Below are positions 53,128 to 62,588 of a DNA stretch of 64,000 bases, piece by piece. Position 1 is the stretch's first letter. Every line of letters starts with the position of its first letter. The stretch is from UBA6918 sp040754425 (GTDB lineage: Bacteria; Pseudomonadota; Gammaproteobacteria; Burkholderiales; Thiobacillaceae). The notes beneath the pieces were generated by a model that saw only the letters and a program-made list of their open reading frames with translations, was not told the origin of the DNA and did no database searches. The stretch lies in assembly GCA_040754425.1 (NCBI GenBank), contig JBFMCR010000032.1, positions 1 through 64,000 on the forward strand. Direction: 5' to 3'. A program made the translations under genes and the position numbers.

Positions 53128-53535
53128 ATGTTCGACACTGCCGACGAAGCGGAAGCCGCGTTCTACGCGGCTTTCTCATCCGCCGATATCGAAGCCATGA
53201 AGCGGGTATGGTCGGACTCCGCGCTGACGGTCTGCATCCACCCCATGTCCGCGCCGCTGTATGGCCATGCCGCGATCGTCGAAAGCTGGACCGCCATCCT
53301 TGAAAAAGGCGGCGGCAGGATTTCCCATCAGATCCTGTATCGCCGCCAGGAGGGCAGGCTGGCCATCCACGGCATCGAGGAACGCCTCATGCTGCCGCAG
53401 GGCGTGGAGGCGCGCATGCATGCCACGCACGTGTATGCGCACGAACCGGAAAACGGCTGGAAATTGCTGGTGCACCATGCCAGCCCGCTTCCCGTGAAAG
53501 GCGACAAGCCCAAAGCGGAAAGGCTGCTGCACTGA
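53128..53535 (+). CDS. NTF2/SnoaL-like small protein
   Basis: The 135-residue protein has the cone-shaped NTF2/SnoaL fold pattern: an N-terminal helix (ADEAEAAFYAAFSSADIEAM), VWSDSALTVCIHPMSAPLYG, then a beta-sheet with WKLLVHHASPLP near the end. These proteins serve as small-molecule isomerases or as ligand-binding domains; no specific substrate is evident. It follows the zinc-finger gene and probably belongs to the ilvE transcript. Confidence 0.85.
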   Translation: MFDTADEAEAAFYAAFSSADIEAMKRVWSDSALTVCIHPMSAPLYGHAAIVESWTAILEKGGGRISHQILYRRQEGRLAIHGIEERLMLPQGVEARMHATHVYAHEPENGWKLLVHHASPLPVKGDKPKAERLLH

Positions 53536-53555
53536 ATTTTTTCCGTGACAGCCGC

Positions 53556-54926
53556 TCAGGCGGTCATGGAATAGCGCGGCGCTTCCTGCTTCGGCGCATT
53601 CAGATAGGCATCGAAGCTCATGGCGATGTTGCGCAGGAACAGGCGCCCCAGTGGGGTGACGCGGATTTCCTTTGCGTCCGTCTCCACAAGGCCATCCGCC
53701 TTGAGCGGCTCGAGCCGGCGCAGGCTGTCGGCGAAATAGTCGTCAAACCGGATGTGCCAGCGCGCTTCGATGGCAGCCTTGGAAAGCGACAGGTCGCACA
53801 TCAGTTCGGTGATGACGTCGCGGCGGATCCTGTCGTCGGCGGTGGTGCGGTAGCCCTTGACCGTGGCAAGACCATGCTCGCCGATCATTTTCTGATAGGC
53901 ATCCGGGCGCTTCTCGTTCTGTGCATAGACCTCCCCGGTCTGGCTGATCGACGATGCCCCGAAAGCGTAGATGTCCGCATTGCGGCGTGTGGTGTAGCCC
54001 TGGAAGTTGCGCCACAGGGTCTTCTCGCGCTGGGCCTTGACCAGTTCGTCCGTCGGCTTGGCGAAATGGTCCATGCCGATGTGCACGTAGCCCGCACCCT
54101 CGAGGGTGTCGAGTATCAGCTCCTGCATGGCCATGCGCGTGGCGAAGTCCGGGAGGTCGGATTGAACGATCAGCTTCTGGTGCTTCTTCAGCCAGGGCAC
54201 GTGGGCGTAGCCGAACACCGCCAGGCGGTCGGGATTGATGCGCACGATCTCGGCCAGGGTCTTGCGGTAGCCCTCCAGGGTCTGGTGCGGCAGGCCGGTC
54301 ATGAGGTCGAGGTTGATGCTGGAAAAGCCTTCGGCGCGGAACCAGCCGTACACCTCCTCGATCAGCGACAGCGGCTGGATGCGGTTGACCGCCTTCTGCA
54401 CCTTCTCGTCGATGTCCTGCACGCCGAGGCTGGCGCGGTTGAAACCGCATGCCTTAAGCGCCTGCACCTGCTCGCGCAACAAGCCGCGCGGGTCGACTTC
54501 CACCGACACTTCGGCATCGGCCGCAAAATTGAAGCGGCTGCGGATGTGGTCGCCAAGCGCGCGGATGTCCTCGGCCCTGAGGAAGGTGGGCGTGCCGCCG
54601 CCCCAGTGCAACTGCACCACCGGCCGCGCCGGATCGGTGAGCGCGGCGACGGTGTCGATTTCGCGCTTGAGATAGTCGAGGTATGCGCTGGCCTTGCCGT
54701 ACTTCTGCGTGGCCACCATGTTGCAGCCGCAGTAATAGCACAGCGTGTCGCAGAAGGGGATGTGCACGTACAGCGACAGCGGCCTGGCGCCCTCCTGGCT
54801 TTCGATGATTTCCTGACGCCACTGTTCGATGCCGAAATCTTCGGAAAAATGCGGCGCGGGCGGATAGGAGGTATAGCGCGGGCCCGGCTGGCTATACTTG
54901 GTCAGCAGGGCGATATCGGGATGCAT
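53556..54926 (-). CDS. hemN: Oxygen-independent coproporphyrinogen III oxidase
   Basis: The 456-residue protein is a radical SAM enzyme with the cluster motif CDTLCYYCGC (C-x3-C-x2-C) and an extra Cys after it, plus GGGTPTFL and a C-terminal HemN domain. It decarboxylates coproporphyrinogen III in heme synthesis without oxygen. It suggests a facultative or microaerobic life style. It is divergent from a YheT-like hydrolase gene with a short inverted repeat spanning the gap. I see no clear FNR box (TTGAT-N4-ATCAA). Confidence 0.96.
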   Translation of the reverse strand: MHPDIALLTKYSQPGPRYTSYPPAPHFSEDFGIEQWRQEIIESQEGARPLSLYVHIPFCDTLCYYCGCNMVATQKYGKASAYLDYLKREIDTVAALTDPARPVVQLHWGGGTPTFLRAEDIRALGDHIRSRFNFAADAEVSVEVDPRGLLREQVQALKACGFNRASLGVQDIDEKVQKAVNRIQPLSLIEEVYGWFRAEGFSSINLDLMTGLPHQTLEGYRKTLAEIVRINPDRLAVFGYAHVPWLKKHQKLIVQSDLPDFATRMAMQELILDTLEGAGYVHIGMDHFAKPTDELVKAQREKTLWRNFQGYTTRRNADIYAFGASSISQTGEVYAQNEKRPDAYQKMIGEHGLATVKGYRTTADDRIRRDVITELMCDLSLSKAAIEARWHIRFDDYFADSLRRLEPLKADGLVETDAKEIRVTPLGRLFLRNIAMSFDAYLNAPKQEAPRYSMTA

Positions 54927-55014
54927 GGCAGTCTGCTCAATTCAGATGTCTGAATCCTATTGGTACATCGAATGTTTGTCCAGTTCCATACCGGACAGCC
55001 GATCTGCCATGCAT
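54921..55014. other. 11-bp inverted repeat flanking the hemN-yheT promoter region
   Basis: ATGCATGGCAG (54921-54931), overlapping the first hemN codons, is the exact reverse complement of CTGCCATGCAT (55004-55014), upstream of the hydrolase gene. Between them TTCAGA-TG-TCTGAA (54941-54954) is a second inverted repeat. They may be sites for a regulator of this divergent region, or chance. Confidence 0.35.
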
Positions 55015-55042
55015 GATGGGAAACCACGCAGGAGCAATGACC

Positions 55043-56005
55043 ATGGAAACCGGCCCTTACGCCGCCCCGTTCTGGCTGCCGGGCGGACACTTGCAGACCC
55101 TGTATCCGGCCCTGCTTTTGCGCGGCCCCAGGATCGACTATCGGCGCGAGCGCTGGGAACTCGACGACGGCGACTTCCTCGATGCCGACTGGCTGGACGG
55201 CCCGGACACGGCGCCGCTGCTGGTGCTGTTTCACGGTCTGGAAGGCAATTCCGCCCGGCCTTATGCGCGCAATCTGATGCAGGCCGCAAGGCGTCTTGAC
55301 TGGCGCAGCGTGGTGGTTCACTTCCGCGGCTGCTCGGGCGAACCCAACCGCCTGCCGCGCGCCTATTTCGCCGGCGACAGCGCGGAGATCGGCGGCGTGT
55401 TCGCGCGCCTGCGCCGGCGTTTTCCCGCCATTTCGCTGCACGCCGTGGGCATATCGCTGGGCGGCAACGCACTGCTGAAATGGCTGGGCGAAGCCGGCAG
55501 CGAGGCGCGAAAATTCGTCGCCCGCGCCGCCGCCGTCTGCGCGCCGCTGGACATGAACGCCGCCGGCAATGCCCTCGACCAAGGCTTCAACCGCCGCGTC
55601 TACACCGCGCACTTTCTCGCCACCCTGAAGAAAAAATCGCTGGACAAGGCGCGGCGTTTCCCCGGCCTGCTCGATGCCGACGCCATTCGCCGCGCCACCA
55701 CTTTCCGCGAATTCGACACCCTGGTGACGGCGAAACTGCACGGTTTTCGCGACGCCGAAGACTACTGGACACAGTCCTCCAGCAGGCCGCTGCTAAGACA
55801 CATCGCCGTGCCGACCCTGGTGCTCAATGCGCGAAACGACCCTTTCCTGCCCGCCTCCGCCTTGCCGTGCGCGTGCGAGGTATCAGGCAGCGTGAGTCTG
55901 CTGCAGCCGGCAGGCGGCGGACACGTCGGTTTTCCCGCCGGCGCCTTTCCCGGCCATGCCGGCTGGATGCCACAATGCGTCTTCGCATTCCTGAACCGGC
56001 CCTGA
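55043..56005 (+). CDS. YheT-family alpha/beta hydrolase
   Basis: The 320-residue protein begins with the family motif PFWLPGGHLQTLYPALL and has LVLFHGLEGNS (oxyanion region) and the nucleophile elbow VGISLGGNALLKWL with the serine, then NARNDPFLP and a GGGHVGF with the catalytic His. It is a predicted esterase; the substrate is unknown. AGGAG lies 8 bases before the ATG at 55043. Confidence 0.9.
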   Translation: METGPYAAPFWLPGGHLQTLYPALLLRGPRIDYRRERWELDDGDFLDADWLDGPDTAPLLVLFHGLEGNSARPYARNLMQAARRLDWRSVVVHFRGCSGEPNRLPRAYFAGDSAEIGGVFARLRRRFPAISLHAVGISLGGNALLKWLGEAGSEARKFVARAAAVCAPLDMNAAGNALDQGFNRRVYTAHFLATLKKKSLDKARRFPGLLDADAIRRATTFREFDTLVTAKLHGFRDAEDYWTQSSSRPLLRHIAVPTLVLNARNDPFLPASALPCACEVSGSVSLLQPAGGGHVGFPAGAFPGHAGWMPQCVFAFLNRP

Positions 56006-56053
56006 AACAAAGGCCATTTATAATGAAAATTTGATCGACTGGTTCTGACGCAT

Positions 56054-57427
56054 ATGCACATCCCCAAGGAAATCTTCAAGGCCTACGACATCCGCGGCAT
56101 CGTCGGCAAAACCCTCACTCCCGAAATCGTCGAGGCCATCGGCCAGGCCATCGGCTCGGAAGCCTTCGCGCGCAATCAAACGGCCATCTGCATCGGCCGC
56201 GACGGACGACTGTCCGGCCCGGAGCTTTCCGAGGCGCTGGCGCGCGGCATCCGGAAAGCAGGCATCGACGTCATCGACCTCGGCATGGTGGCCACCCCCA
56301 TGACCTACTTTGCCGCCTATGAGCTGAAGACCGATTCCTGCGTGATGGTGACCGGCAGCCACAACCCGCCCGACTACAACGGCCTGAAAATGGTGCTGGG
56401 CGGCGAGACGCTGTCCGGCGAGACCATCCAGCAGTTGCGCATTCGCCTCGAGGAGAAGAACCTCACCAGCGGGCTGGGCGACTACAAAACGCACGACATC
56501 ACCGAAGCCTATCTCTCCCGCATCACCGGCGACATCAAGCTCGCGCGCCCGATGAAGATCATCGTCGACTGCGGCAACGGCGTGCCCGGCGCCTTCGCGC
56601 CCGAACTCTACCGACGCCTGGGCTGCACGGTGGAGGAAATGTACTGCGAAGTGGACGGCACCTTCCCCAACCATCACCCCGACCCCTCGGTGCCAAAAAA
56701 CCTGGAAGACCTCATCGCGCGGCTGAAAACCTCGGACGCCGAACTGGGCTTCGCCTTCGACGGCGACGGCGACCGCCTGGGTGTGGTCACCCGGGACGGC
56801 AGCATCATCTTCCCCGACCGCCAGCTCATGCTGTTCGCCGACGACGTGCTCTCGCGCAACCCCGGTGCGGAAATCATTTTCGACGTGAAATCCACGCGCA
56901 AGCTGTTCGACTGGATACGCGCACGCGGCGGCAGGCCCACGCTGTGGAAGACCGGACACAGTTTCATCAAGGCCAAGATGAAGGAATCGGGCGCGCTGCT
57001 GGCAGGCGAGATGTCCGGCCACATCTTCTTCAAGGAGCGCTGGTACGGTTTCGACGACGGCCTCTACGCCGGCGCGCGCATGCTGGAATACCTGTCCAGA
57101 CAGGCCGACCCCAACGCCACGCTGAAAAGCCTGCCCGACACGGTCAACACCCCCGAGCTGCAAATCAAAATGAAGGAGGGCGAGCACTACGCGCTGATGG
57201 AAAAACTGCAGAAAACGGCGAAGTTCCCGGACGCGAAGGAAGTCATCACCATCGACGGCCTGCGCGTGGAATACGCCGACGGCTTCGGCCTTGCGCGCCC
57301 CTCCAACACCACGCCGGTGATCGTGCTGCGCTTCGAGGCCGACAACGAGGCGGCGCTCGAGCGCATCCAGGCGGACTTCCGCCGCGTGATCCGGGAACAG
57401 GCGCCCGGCCTCGACCTGCCTTTCTGA
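56054..57427 (+). CDS. Phosphomannomutase/phosphoglucomutase
   Basis: The 457-residue protein has the phosphoserine loop MVTGSHNPPDYNGLKM, the metal-binding DGDGDRLG, and the sugar-binding GEMSGHIFF and phosphate-binding RPSNTTPVI motifs of the AlgC/ManB type. It interconverts hexose 1- and 6-phosphates for LPS and exopolysaccharide synthesis. TATAAT at 56019-56024 is a perfect -10 box, without an evident -35. Confidence 0.95.
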   Translation: MHIPKEIFKAYDIRGIVGKTLTPEIVEAIGQAIGSEAFARNQTAICIGRDGRLSGPELSEALARGIRKAGIDVIDLGMVATPMTYFAAYELKTDSCVMVTGSHNPPDYNGLKMVLGGETLSGETIQQLRIRLEEKNLTSGLGDYKTHDITEAYLSRITGDIKLARPMKIIVDCGNGVPGAFAPELYRRLGCTVEEMYCEVDGTFPNHHPDPSVPKNLEDLIARLKTSDAELGFAFDGDGDRLGVVTRDGSIIFPDRQLMLFADDVLSRNPGAEIIFDVKSTRKLFDWIRARGGRPTLWKTGHSFIKAKMKESGALLAGEMSGHIFFKERWYGFDDGLYAGARMLEYLSRQADPNATLKSLPDTVNTPELQIKMKEGEHYALMEKLQKTAKFPDAKEVITIDGLRVEYADGFGLARPSNTTPVIVLRFEADNEAALERIQADFRRVIREQAPGLDLPF

Positions 57428-57448
57428 CGGCCGGTCAAAGGTCGACCG

Positions 57449-59482
57449 TCAGGCGCTGGCCCGCTCCTCACGGCGCAATTCTTCCTGCCAGTTGCGTCCC
57501 AGCAGGCCGGCGATCTGCGCGGCCGGCACCGGTCGGCTGACGAAATCGCCCTGCACCGCCTGGCAACCCAGCCCGCGAAGCTGCTCGAGCTGCTGCAAGT
57601 TTTCCACGCCTTCCGCCACGGAATCGAGATGCAGGCCTTTGCACAGCGCCAGGATGGAATCGATGAAGGCCTCGTTGATGCGCGCCTCCTGCAGGTCCTT
57701 GACGAAATAGCGGTCGATTTTCAGACAGTCGAGCGGGAAACGCTTCAGGTGCGCAAGCGAGGAGTAGCCGGTGCCGAAATCATCGACTGCGATGCTGACG
57801 CCCAGAGCCTTGAGCGACAGGATGCGGCCGACCGCCTTGTCCATGTCCTGCATGAAGATGCCTTCGGTCAGTTCCAGTTGCAGGAATTGCGGCGGCAATC
57901 CCGATGTTTCCAGGGCGGCACGCACATTGGAAACCAGTGCCTCATGCCAGAATTCCCTGCCTGAAACGTTCACGGCCACGCCCAGATTCGAATGGCCTTC
58001 TGCATGCCAGCTTGACGCCTGGCGGCAGGCGTCGACCAGCAGCTTTCTGCCTACATCCAGAATCTGCCCGGTTTCATCCAGCAGTTCCAGGAAATCCGCC
58101 GGCTTGAGCAGGCCCCTGCGAGGATGCTCCCATCGCAACAGCGCCTCCACTGCCTGGATGCGCCCGCTTTCCAGGTCAAGCTGCGGCTGGTAATGGAACA
58201 CGAACTCGCCCCGCTCCAGCGCGTAATGCAGATCCGTTTCCATCTGCAGCCGTTCCTCGGCCATGGCGTTCATCGCCTTGTCATATAGCTGGAAGCGGTT
58301 GCGGCCGTTTCGCTTGGCATGATACATGGCCGTGTCGGCATTCTTGATGAGTTCCTCCGAATTGCCGCCATCGTGCGGGTACAGGCTTACGCCGATACTG
58401 CAGGTGCTGAAAATTTCGCGCTCGTCTATGCGGTAGGGCTCCGACACCCCGGCGATGATCTTTTCCACCGCACGCAGGACGTCATTGATTTTGCCGGCAT
58501 CGGCAATGATCACCACGAACTCGTCGCCGCCCAGTCGCGCCACGATGTCTCCTTCACGCACGGTCTTTCTCAACCGCACCGCAACTTCGCAGATCAGGCG
58601 GTCGCCGCCGGCGTGGCCGAGCGTGTCATTGACCAGCTTGAAACGGTCGATATCGATAAACAGCACGCCCACCATCAGACCGCTTCGATGCGTGCGCACC
58701 AGCGTCTGTTCCAGGCGGTCCATGAACAGCACGCGATTGGGCAGGCCGGTCAGCGCATCGTGCGTGGCCATGTGTTCGCGCTCGCGGCCGGCACGGGCGG
58801 TGTAGTAGATCGAGGCGAATGCCACGGCCGCCCCCAGCAGCACGGCAAACCCCGAAAGCGTGTATATCCAGAAGCGTGCGACCTCATGCGCCCGTGTCGC
58901 CTTGAGACTGGCCTCAGCCGCCAGCTTCTGCGTTTCCGCGTCAAGCCGGGACAAAACTTCGAGCACTCTGTTCTGTGCCGGCACGGCCTCCCTCATGAGC
59001 ACCGCTTCGCTGGCCGGGTAGTCATCGGCATTGATCAGTTCGATCACCCGATCCTGGATGGGCACCGCAATGGTCGTCAGCCGGCCTTGTTGCGCAATCA
59101 GCTCGCGCTCGCTGTCGCTAAGCGGCAGTGCCAGCAGCTCTGTCCTGGCCCGAATGAAATCGCCGGCGTTGCGGCCGTAATGCAGGAAAAGCTCATCACG
59201 CTCGAAAGGGTCGTCGGTTTCGACCATCCTGAACAGGTTGAGCGTGCGCTCGCGCGCGGAAACCACCATGGCCTTGGTCAGTTCCTGCTTGCGCATGTGC
59301 ACATCGACGACGGTCTTGAGGTTGGCCTCCGTTGCGCGCAGCTGATCCAGGCCGATGCCGGTTACGAACACGATGAGCAGCAGCTGCACGACGAATCCGG
59401 CAAGCAGCGCAATGCTCCAGGCGGGGCTGAGGTATGACCTCCGCAAGGTGCGGATGGAGGCAAATGGGTTGCTACCTGACAT
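57449..59482 (-). CDS. Membrane GGDEF-EAL protein
   Basis: The 677-residue protein has a membrane helix near residue 30, a periplasmic four-helix sensor-like region to about 200, a second helix, then GGDEF with an intact RLGGDEFV and EAL with EALLRW, ELTE, DDFGTGYSSL and EGVE. Both catalytic domains look intact, so it could make or break cyclic di-GMP depending on signal. A start four codons earlier (59494) is possible. Confidence 0.92.
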   Translation of the reverse strand: MSGSNPFASIRTLRRSYLSPAWSIALLAGFVVQLLLIVFVTGIGLDQLRATEANLKTVVDVHMRKQELTKAMVVSARERTLNLFRMVETDDPFERDELFLHYGRNAGDFIRARTELLALPLSDSERELIAQQGRLTTIAVPIQDRVIELINADDYPASEAVLMREAVPAQNRVLEVLSRLDAETQKLAAEASLKATRAHEVARFWIYTLSGFAVLLGAAVAFASIYYTARAGREREHMATHDALTGLPNRVLFMDRLEQTLVRTHRSGLMVGVLFIDIDRFKLVNDTLGHAGGDRLICEVAVRLRKTVREGDIVARLGGDEFVVIIADAGKINDVLRAVEKIIAGVSEPYRIDEREIFSTCSIGVSLYPHDGGNSEELIKNADTAMYHAKRNGRNRFQLYDKAMNAMAEERLQMETDLHYALERGEFVFHYQPQLDLESGRIQAVEALLRWEHPRRGLLKPADFLELLDETGQILDVGRKLLVDACRQASSWHAEGHSNLGVAVNVSGREFWHEALVSNVRAALETSGLPPQFLQLELTEGIFMQDMDKAVGRILSLKALGVSIAVDDFGTGYSSLAHLKRFPLDCLKIDRYFVKDLQEARINEAFIDSILALCKGLHLDSVAEGVENLQQLEQLRGLGCQAVQGDFVSRPVPAAQIAGLLGRNWQEELRREERASA

Positions 59483-59494
59483 GAATATCGCCAC

Positions 59495-59825
59495 GACAGG
59501 CCGCGTTCCGCAACGATGATCGGCTGGTGCTTGTTTTCATTGGAGTATCCCTGGGATCTCGGCCCCGGCGTAGGCAATATACAGCGGCCATTTCAGCAAA
59601 AAGTTGATTCCGCTGCCACTTCCTTTCGGCCATCCGGCCCTGCTGCCCGAAAAAAAATCCGGCCGGCATCATACCGACAGGGCCTGCCCGCAGGGTTTGC
59701 GGGAAAGATGGAAAATTCATACCGGCAGGCAAGACAAGCGCACGTGCCTTCCATTCAGCCGGCGCGCCTGCCGCCGGCAACGGCCGCTATAATGGCCCCA
59801 CACAGCATGAGGAGAACTTGTCCTG
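59495..59825. promoter_or_regulatory. 331-bp divergent intergenic region, with corA -10 box
   Basis: The gap between the GGDEF-EAL gene and corA holds no credible gene. TATAAT at 59788-59793 is a perfect -10 box for corA, without a good -35 box. AGGAGAAC lies at 59809-59817 as its ribosome binding site. A run of eight A is flanked by CGGCC-type repeats around 59630-59680. Confidence 0.45.
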
Positions 59826-60797
59826 ATGGGCCTCGAACTGAAATGCCTGCTCTATCGTCCTGCGCAAAAGCCTGCGGAAATCCGGCTCGATGAGATCAGC
59901 GAACATGTTCGCGACACGGACAGCTTTCTCTGGATCGACATTTCCGATGCACGCCAGCCCATGCTGACCAGGCTGGGAGAAGAACTGGGGCTGCACGAAC
60001 TGGCGATTGAAGATGCCCTCACCATGCATCAGCGCCCCAAGCTCGAGGAATACGGCGGACATCTGTTCATCGTCGCAAAGACCGCGCAACTGCAGGACGA
60101 GCACATGCTTTTCGACGAGATCCATTTCTTCGTCGGCGCCAATTTCGTCGTGGCGGTGCACCACGGACCCCGCCTGGATTTCGCGCGCGTAAGCGAGCGC
60201 CTCTCGGCCGCAAGAAACGGCATCCGGCCGGGCAGCCCCTACGCCTTGTACCTTGCGCTGGACCTCATCGTCGACCATTATCGCCCGGTTCTGGAAAGCA
60301 TCCACGAGCGCTTTTTGTCCCTGGAAAGCTTGCTGCTGACGGACGCACTCGAGCGCGCCGACCTGGAAAAGCTCTACAACATCAAGCGCGAACTCAATTC
60401 CTTGCGCGATGCGGCAGAGCCCATGCAGGACATCGTGCTGGACCTGATCCGCCTGCATCCGGAATTCGTGACGCGGGAGTTGAAGGCCTATTACCGCGAT
60501 GTGCACGATCATTCGATTCACGTGACCGACGCCATCGACACCTTGCGCACCAATGCCTCGGACGCCATGCAGTTCCACCACGCCTCGCTGACCATCCGGC
60601 AGAACGAATCGGTGCAGAAACTGGCCGGCTGGGGCGCGATACTGGCCGTACCCACGGTGATCTTTTCGCTTTACGGCATGAACTTCGACTGGATGCCCGA
60701 ACTACACCAGAAGTGGGGCTATCCGGCCGTGCTGTCCGCCAGTGCCGCCATCATGGTCTGGCTCTATATGCGCTTGAGGAAACGCGGCTGGATTTGA
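59826..60797 (+). CDS. CorA-family magnesium/divalent cation channel
   Basis: The 323-residue protein has a large N-terminal cytoplasmic alpha/beta domain, a long stalk helix, and two C-terminal membrane helices with the selectivity motif YGMNF between them. The charged end RLRKRGWI is the usual basic sphincter. It takes up Mg(2+), possibly Co(2+) or Ni(2+). It is a stand-alone gene. Confidence 0.95.
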   Translation: MGLELKCLLYRPAQKPAEIRLDEISEHVRDTDSFLWIDISDARQPMLTRLGEELGLHELAIEDALTMHQRPKLEEYGGHLFIVAKTAQLQDEHMLFDEIHFFVGANFVVAVHHGPRLDFARVSERLSAARNGIRPGSPYALYLALDLIVDHYRPVLESIHERFLSLESLLLTDALERADLEKLYNIKRELNSLRDAAEPMQDIVLDLIRLHPEFVTRELKAYYRDVHDHSIHVTDAIDTLRTNASDAMQFHHASLTIRQNESVQKLAGWGAILAVPTVIFSLYGMNFDWMPELHQKWGYPAVLSASAAIMVWLYMRLRKRGWI

Positions 60798-60798
60798 A

Positions 60799-60853
60799 AG
60801 GGCGGTAAAAGGGTGACAGGAGTTTTCCACTTACGCCTCGCCCCTCACGCTTT
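60799..60853. repeat. Degenerate tandem-arm repeat between corA and the propeller gene
   Basis: The right half is a pyrimidine arm made, on the opposite strand, of 7-bp GCGTGAG, GGGCGAG and GCGTAAG units. The left half (GGTAAAAGGGTGACAGG) is a weak partner. It lies between convergent genes. Confidence 0.45.
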
Positions 60854-60855
60854 TC

Positions 60856-62043
60856 TCATTCCTTCCACACCGCGCGGGCGTATCTGAGCCGCGTGCCGCC
60901 GGTCCCGGTTCTTTCCAGCCAGGCCAGGTGCAGCGTGTCGTCAGCGTCAAGATGGATCACCGGTTCGCTTTGCACACCCGGTCCCGAAGCGCCGGGCACG
61001 GCAAGGTCGTCGGAAAATTCGCTGCCATTCCAGTCACTCAGCCAGACGTCCGCACTCCCGTCGCGCTCGTCGTCCCAGACCGCCACGACGCGGCCGCTGC
61101 GGCTGGCGGCGATGGACGCATGCCATTGCGCGATGTTGTCGCCAAAGCTGTCCTGCACCTTGAGGTTGCGGGTGAAGGCGCCGCCGCCATTTAGACTGAA
61201 CGCGGCATAGACGTCATAACCGGAAAGAAAGTCGCGCTTGTCGAGCCATACCGCAACCACGCAGTTCGCCCCGCAGGATGCCACGGTCGGGCGCATGCTG
61301 CCCATGCCGGCACCGAGGTTGACCGTGCGCACCTGCGGCATGTCGATCAGGCGGTAGGGGCGCGCGAACAGTTTTCCGTCCGGACTGTGCGCCGCCAGCA
61401 TCATGGTGTGTTTGTTGCGGCGATCCTCCCATGCGACCAGCAGGCTGCCGTCGGCGTTGACCGCCAGGGCGGGATAGGCCTGGTCATCGGTCGGCGCTGC
61501 ATTCTCGACGGGCACGCTGTATTCGAGCTTCAAACCGTCGGCCGCGAGCGCAAGCCGCGCAAGCATGATGCGCCGGAATTTGCCCGCCTGTTCCGCCCAG
61601 GCAGCATACAGCGTGCGGCCGCCCGCCTTGGCCAGGGTGACTTGCCCGGCCTCAGCCTGGCTGAGCCGAAGCGCCGTATCCTTGCCGGCCAGCCCGGCCC
61701 AGACCGCGCCGGCCTCTTCCCATGCCGCCACGAAGCGGCCGTCGCCCACGCCCTGCACCACGGGCTCGTAGCATTCACCCTTGCCCAGCGCCTGCGGCGC
61801 CGAGAAGTTTTCAGCATTTTTTTCGCGCACAGCCAGCCAGCAGCGCGGCTCGCCGCTGCGGTCGTCTTCCCAGGCCAGGGCGATGCGCCCGGCGGAAGAG
61901 GCCAGCCCCTTGCGGTTGGCGGATTCCAGATGGTGGAAAACGTTTTTGCCTTCGGCAGCGCCCACCTCCACCGCGGGCGAGAACTGCCATCCCGCAAACG
62001 CCGGCAGGGACAGCAGCATCAGAACTGCGGCGGCGGATTTCAT
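60856..62043 (-). CDS. Exported sialidase-like beta-propeller protein
   Basis: The 395-residue protein has a Sec signal (AAAVLMLLSLPAFA) and six or so repeats of a blade motif seen as ALAWEDDRSG, VAWEDRRNK, VAVWLDKRD, VAVWDDERDG and LAWLERTG. This resembles the propeller of exo-alpha-sialidase-like proteins, but no sialidase arginine triad can be assigned, so enzymatic activity is not claimed. It overlaps the upstream thioredoxin-like gene by ATGA; the pair is probably exported together. Confidence 0.8.
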   Translation of the reverse strand: MKSAAAVLMLLSLPAFAGWQFSPAVEVGAAEGKNVFHHLESANRKGLASSAGRIALAWEDDRSGEPRCWLAVREKNAENFSAPQALGKGECYEPVVQGVGDGRFVAAWEEAGAVWAGLAGKDTALRLSQAEAGQVTLAKAGGRTLYAAWAEQAGKFRRIMLARLALAADGLKLEYSVPVENAAPTDDQAYPALAVNADGSLLVAWEDRRNKHTMMLAAHSPDGKLFARPYRLIDMPQVRTVNLGAGMGSMRPTVASCGANCVVAVWLDKRDFLSGYDVYAAFSLNGGGAFTRNLKVQDSFGDNIAQWHASIAASRSGRVVAVWDDERDGSADVWLSDWNGSEFSDDLAVPGASGPGVQSEPVIHLDADDTLHLAWLERTGTGGTRLRYARAVWKE

Positions 62044-62537
62044 TTCTTGCTCAGGAATTCGAGCAGAGTCTGCTTCTTGTAATGGCCTTCGATGACATAG
62101 CGGTCGAAGTCCTTGAAGTCCTGCACGGTCTTGAAGCCGGGCGCCTTGAAGATTTCTTCGCCCTGCGGAGTGAGGTACACGAACAGCGGCGTGGCGAATG
62201 CCTTGAAGCGCGCGCCCAGTTCCGCTTCGGTGATGCGCTCGCCGGAGGGCAGCCTGAGGCGCTTGCCGCTCTCGGCGTCCACATAGACGAGCACGAAATG
62301 CTCGGGATACATCTTCTTCAAGTCCGCATTGGAAAAGCTCTGCTTGTTGGTGTGGTCGCACCAGGCGCAGCCGTAGCGTCCGAAGTAGAGAAAGATGGGC
62401 TTGCCTGTTTCCCTGGCCATTTTCAGGCCCTGGTCGTAGCTGACGAAGGGGTAGTCAGGCGGCGGGTCGGCCCAGGCGCCGGCAGCGATGCAAAGCAAAA
62501 AGGCCGTGAGGGGGGTGCGCAGGTTCAGGATGTTCAT
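62040..62537 (-). CDS. Periplasmic thioredoxin-fold protein (SoxW-like)
   Basis: The 165-residue protein has a signal peptide (LTAFLLCIAAGAWA), then a thioredoxin fold with GRYGCAWC (C57, C60), YVDAESGKR and the cis-Pro region FATPLFVY. The motif is that of SoxW/DsbD-gamma-like reductants of the periplasm. It may keep a cysteine partner reduced. The overlapping downstream gene for a propeller protein is the likely partner or shares its transcript. Confidence 0.88.
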   Translation of the reverse strand: MNILNLRTPLTAFLLCIAAGAWADPPPDYPFVSYDQGLKMARETGKPIFLYFGRYGCAWCDHTNKQSFSNADLKKMYPEHFVLVYVDAESGKRLRLPSGERITEAELGARFKAFATPLFVYLTPQGEEIFKAPGFKTVQDFKDFDRYVIEGHYKKQTLLEFLSKK

Positions 62538-62588
62538 AGTGTCAATTGTGGTAAGTTCTACATCGAATTCAAACAGTATATTCCTGCC

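Noticed and set aside
54927..55042. FNR box in front of hemN
   Set aside because: The nearest match, TTGGTACATCGAA, departs from TTGAT-N4-ATCAA in spacing and bases.
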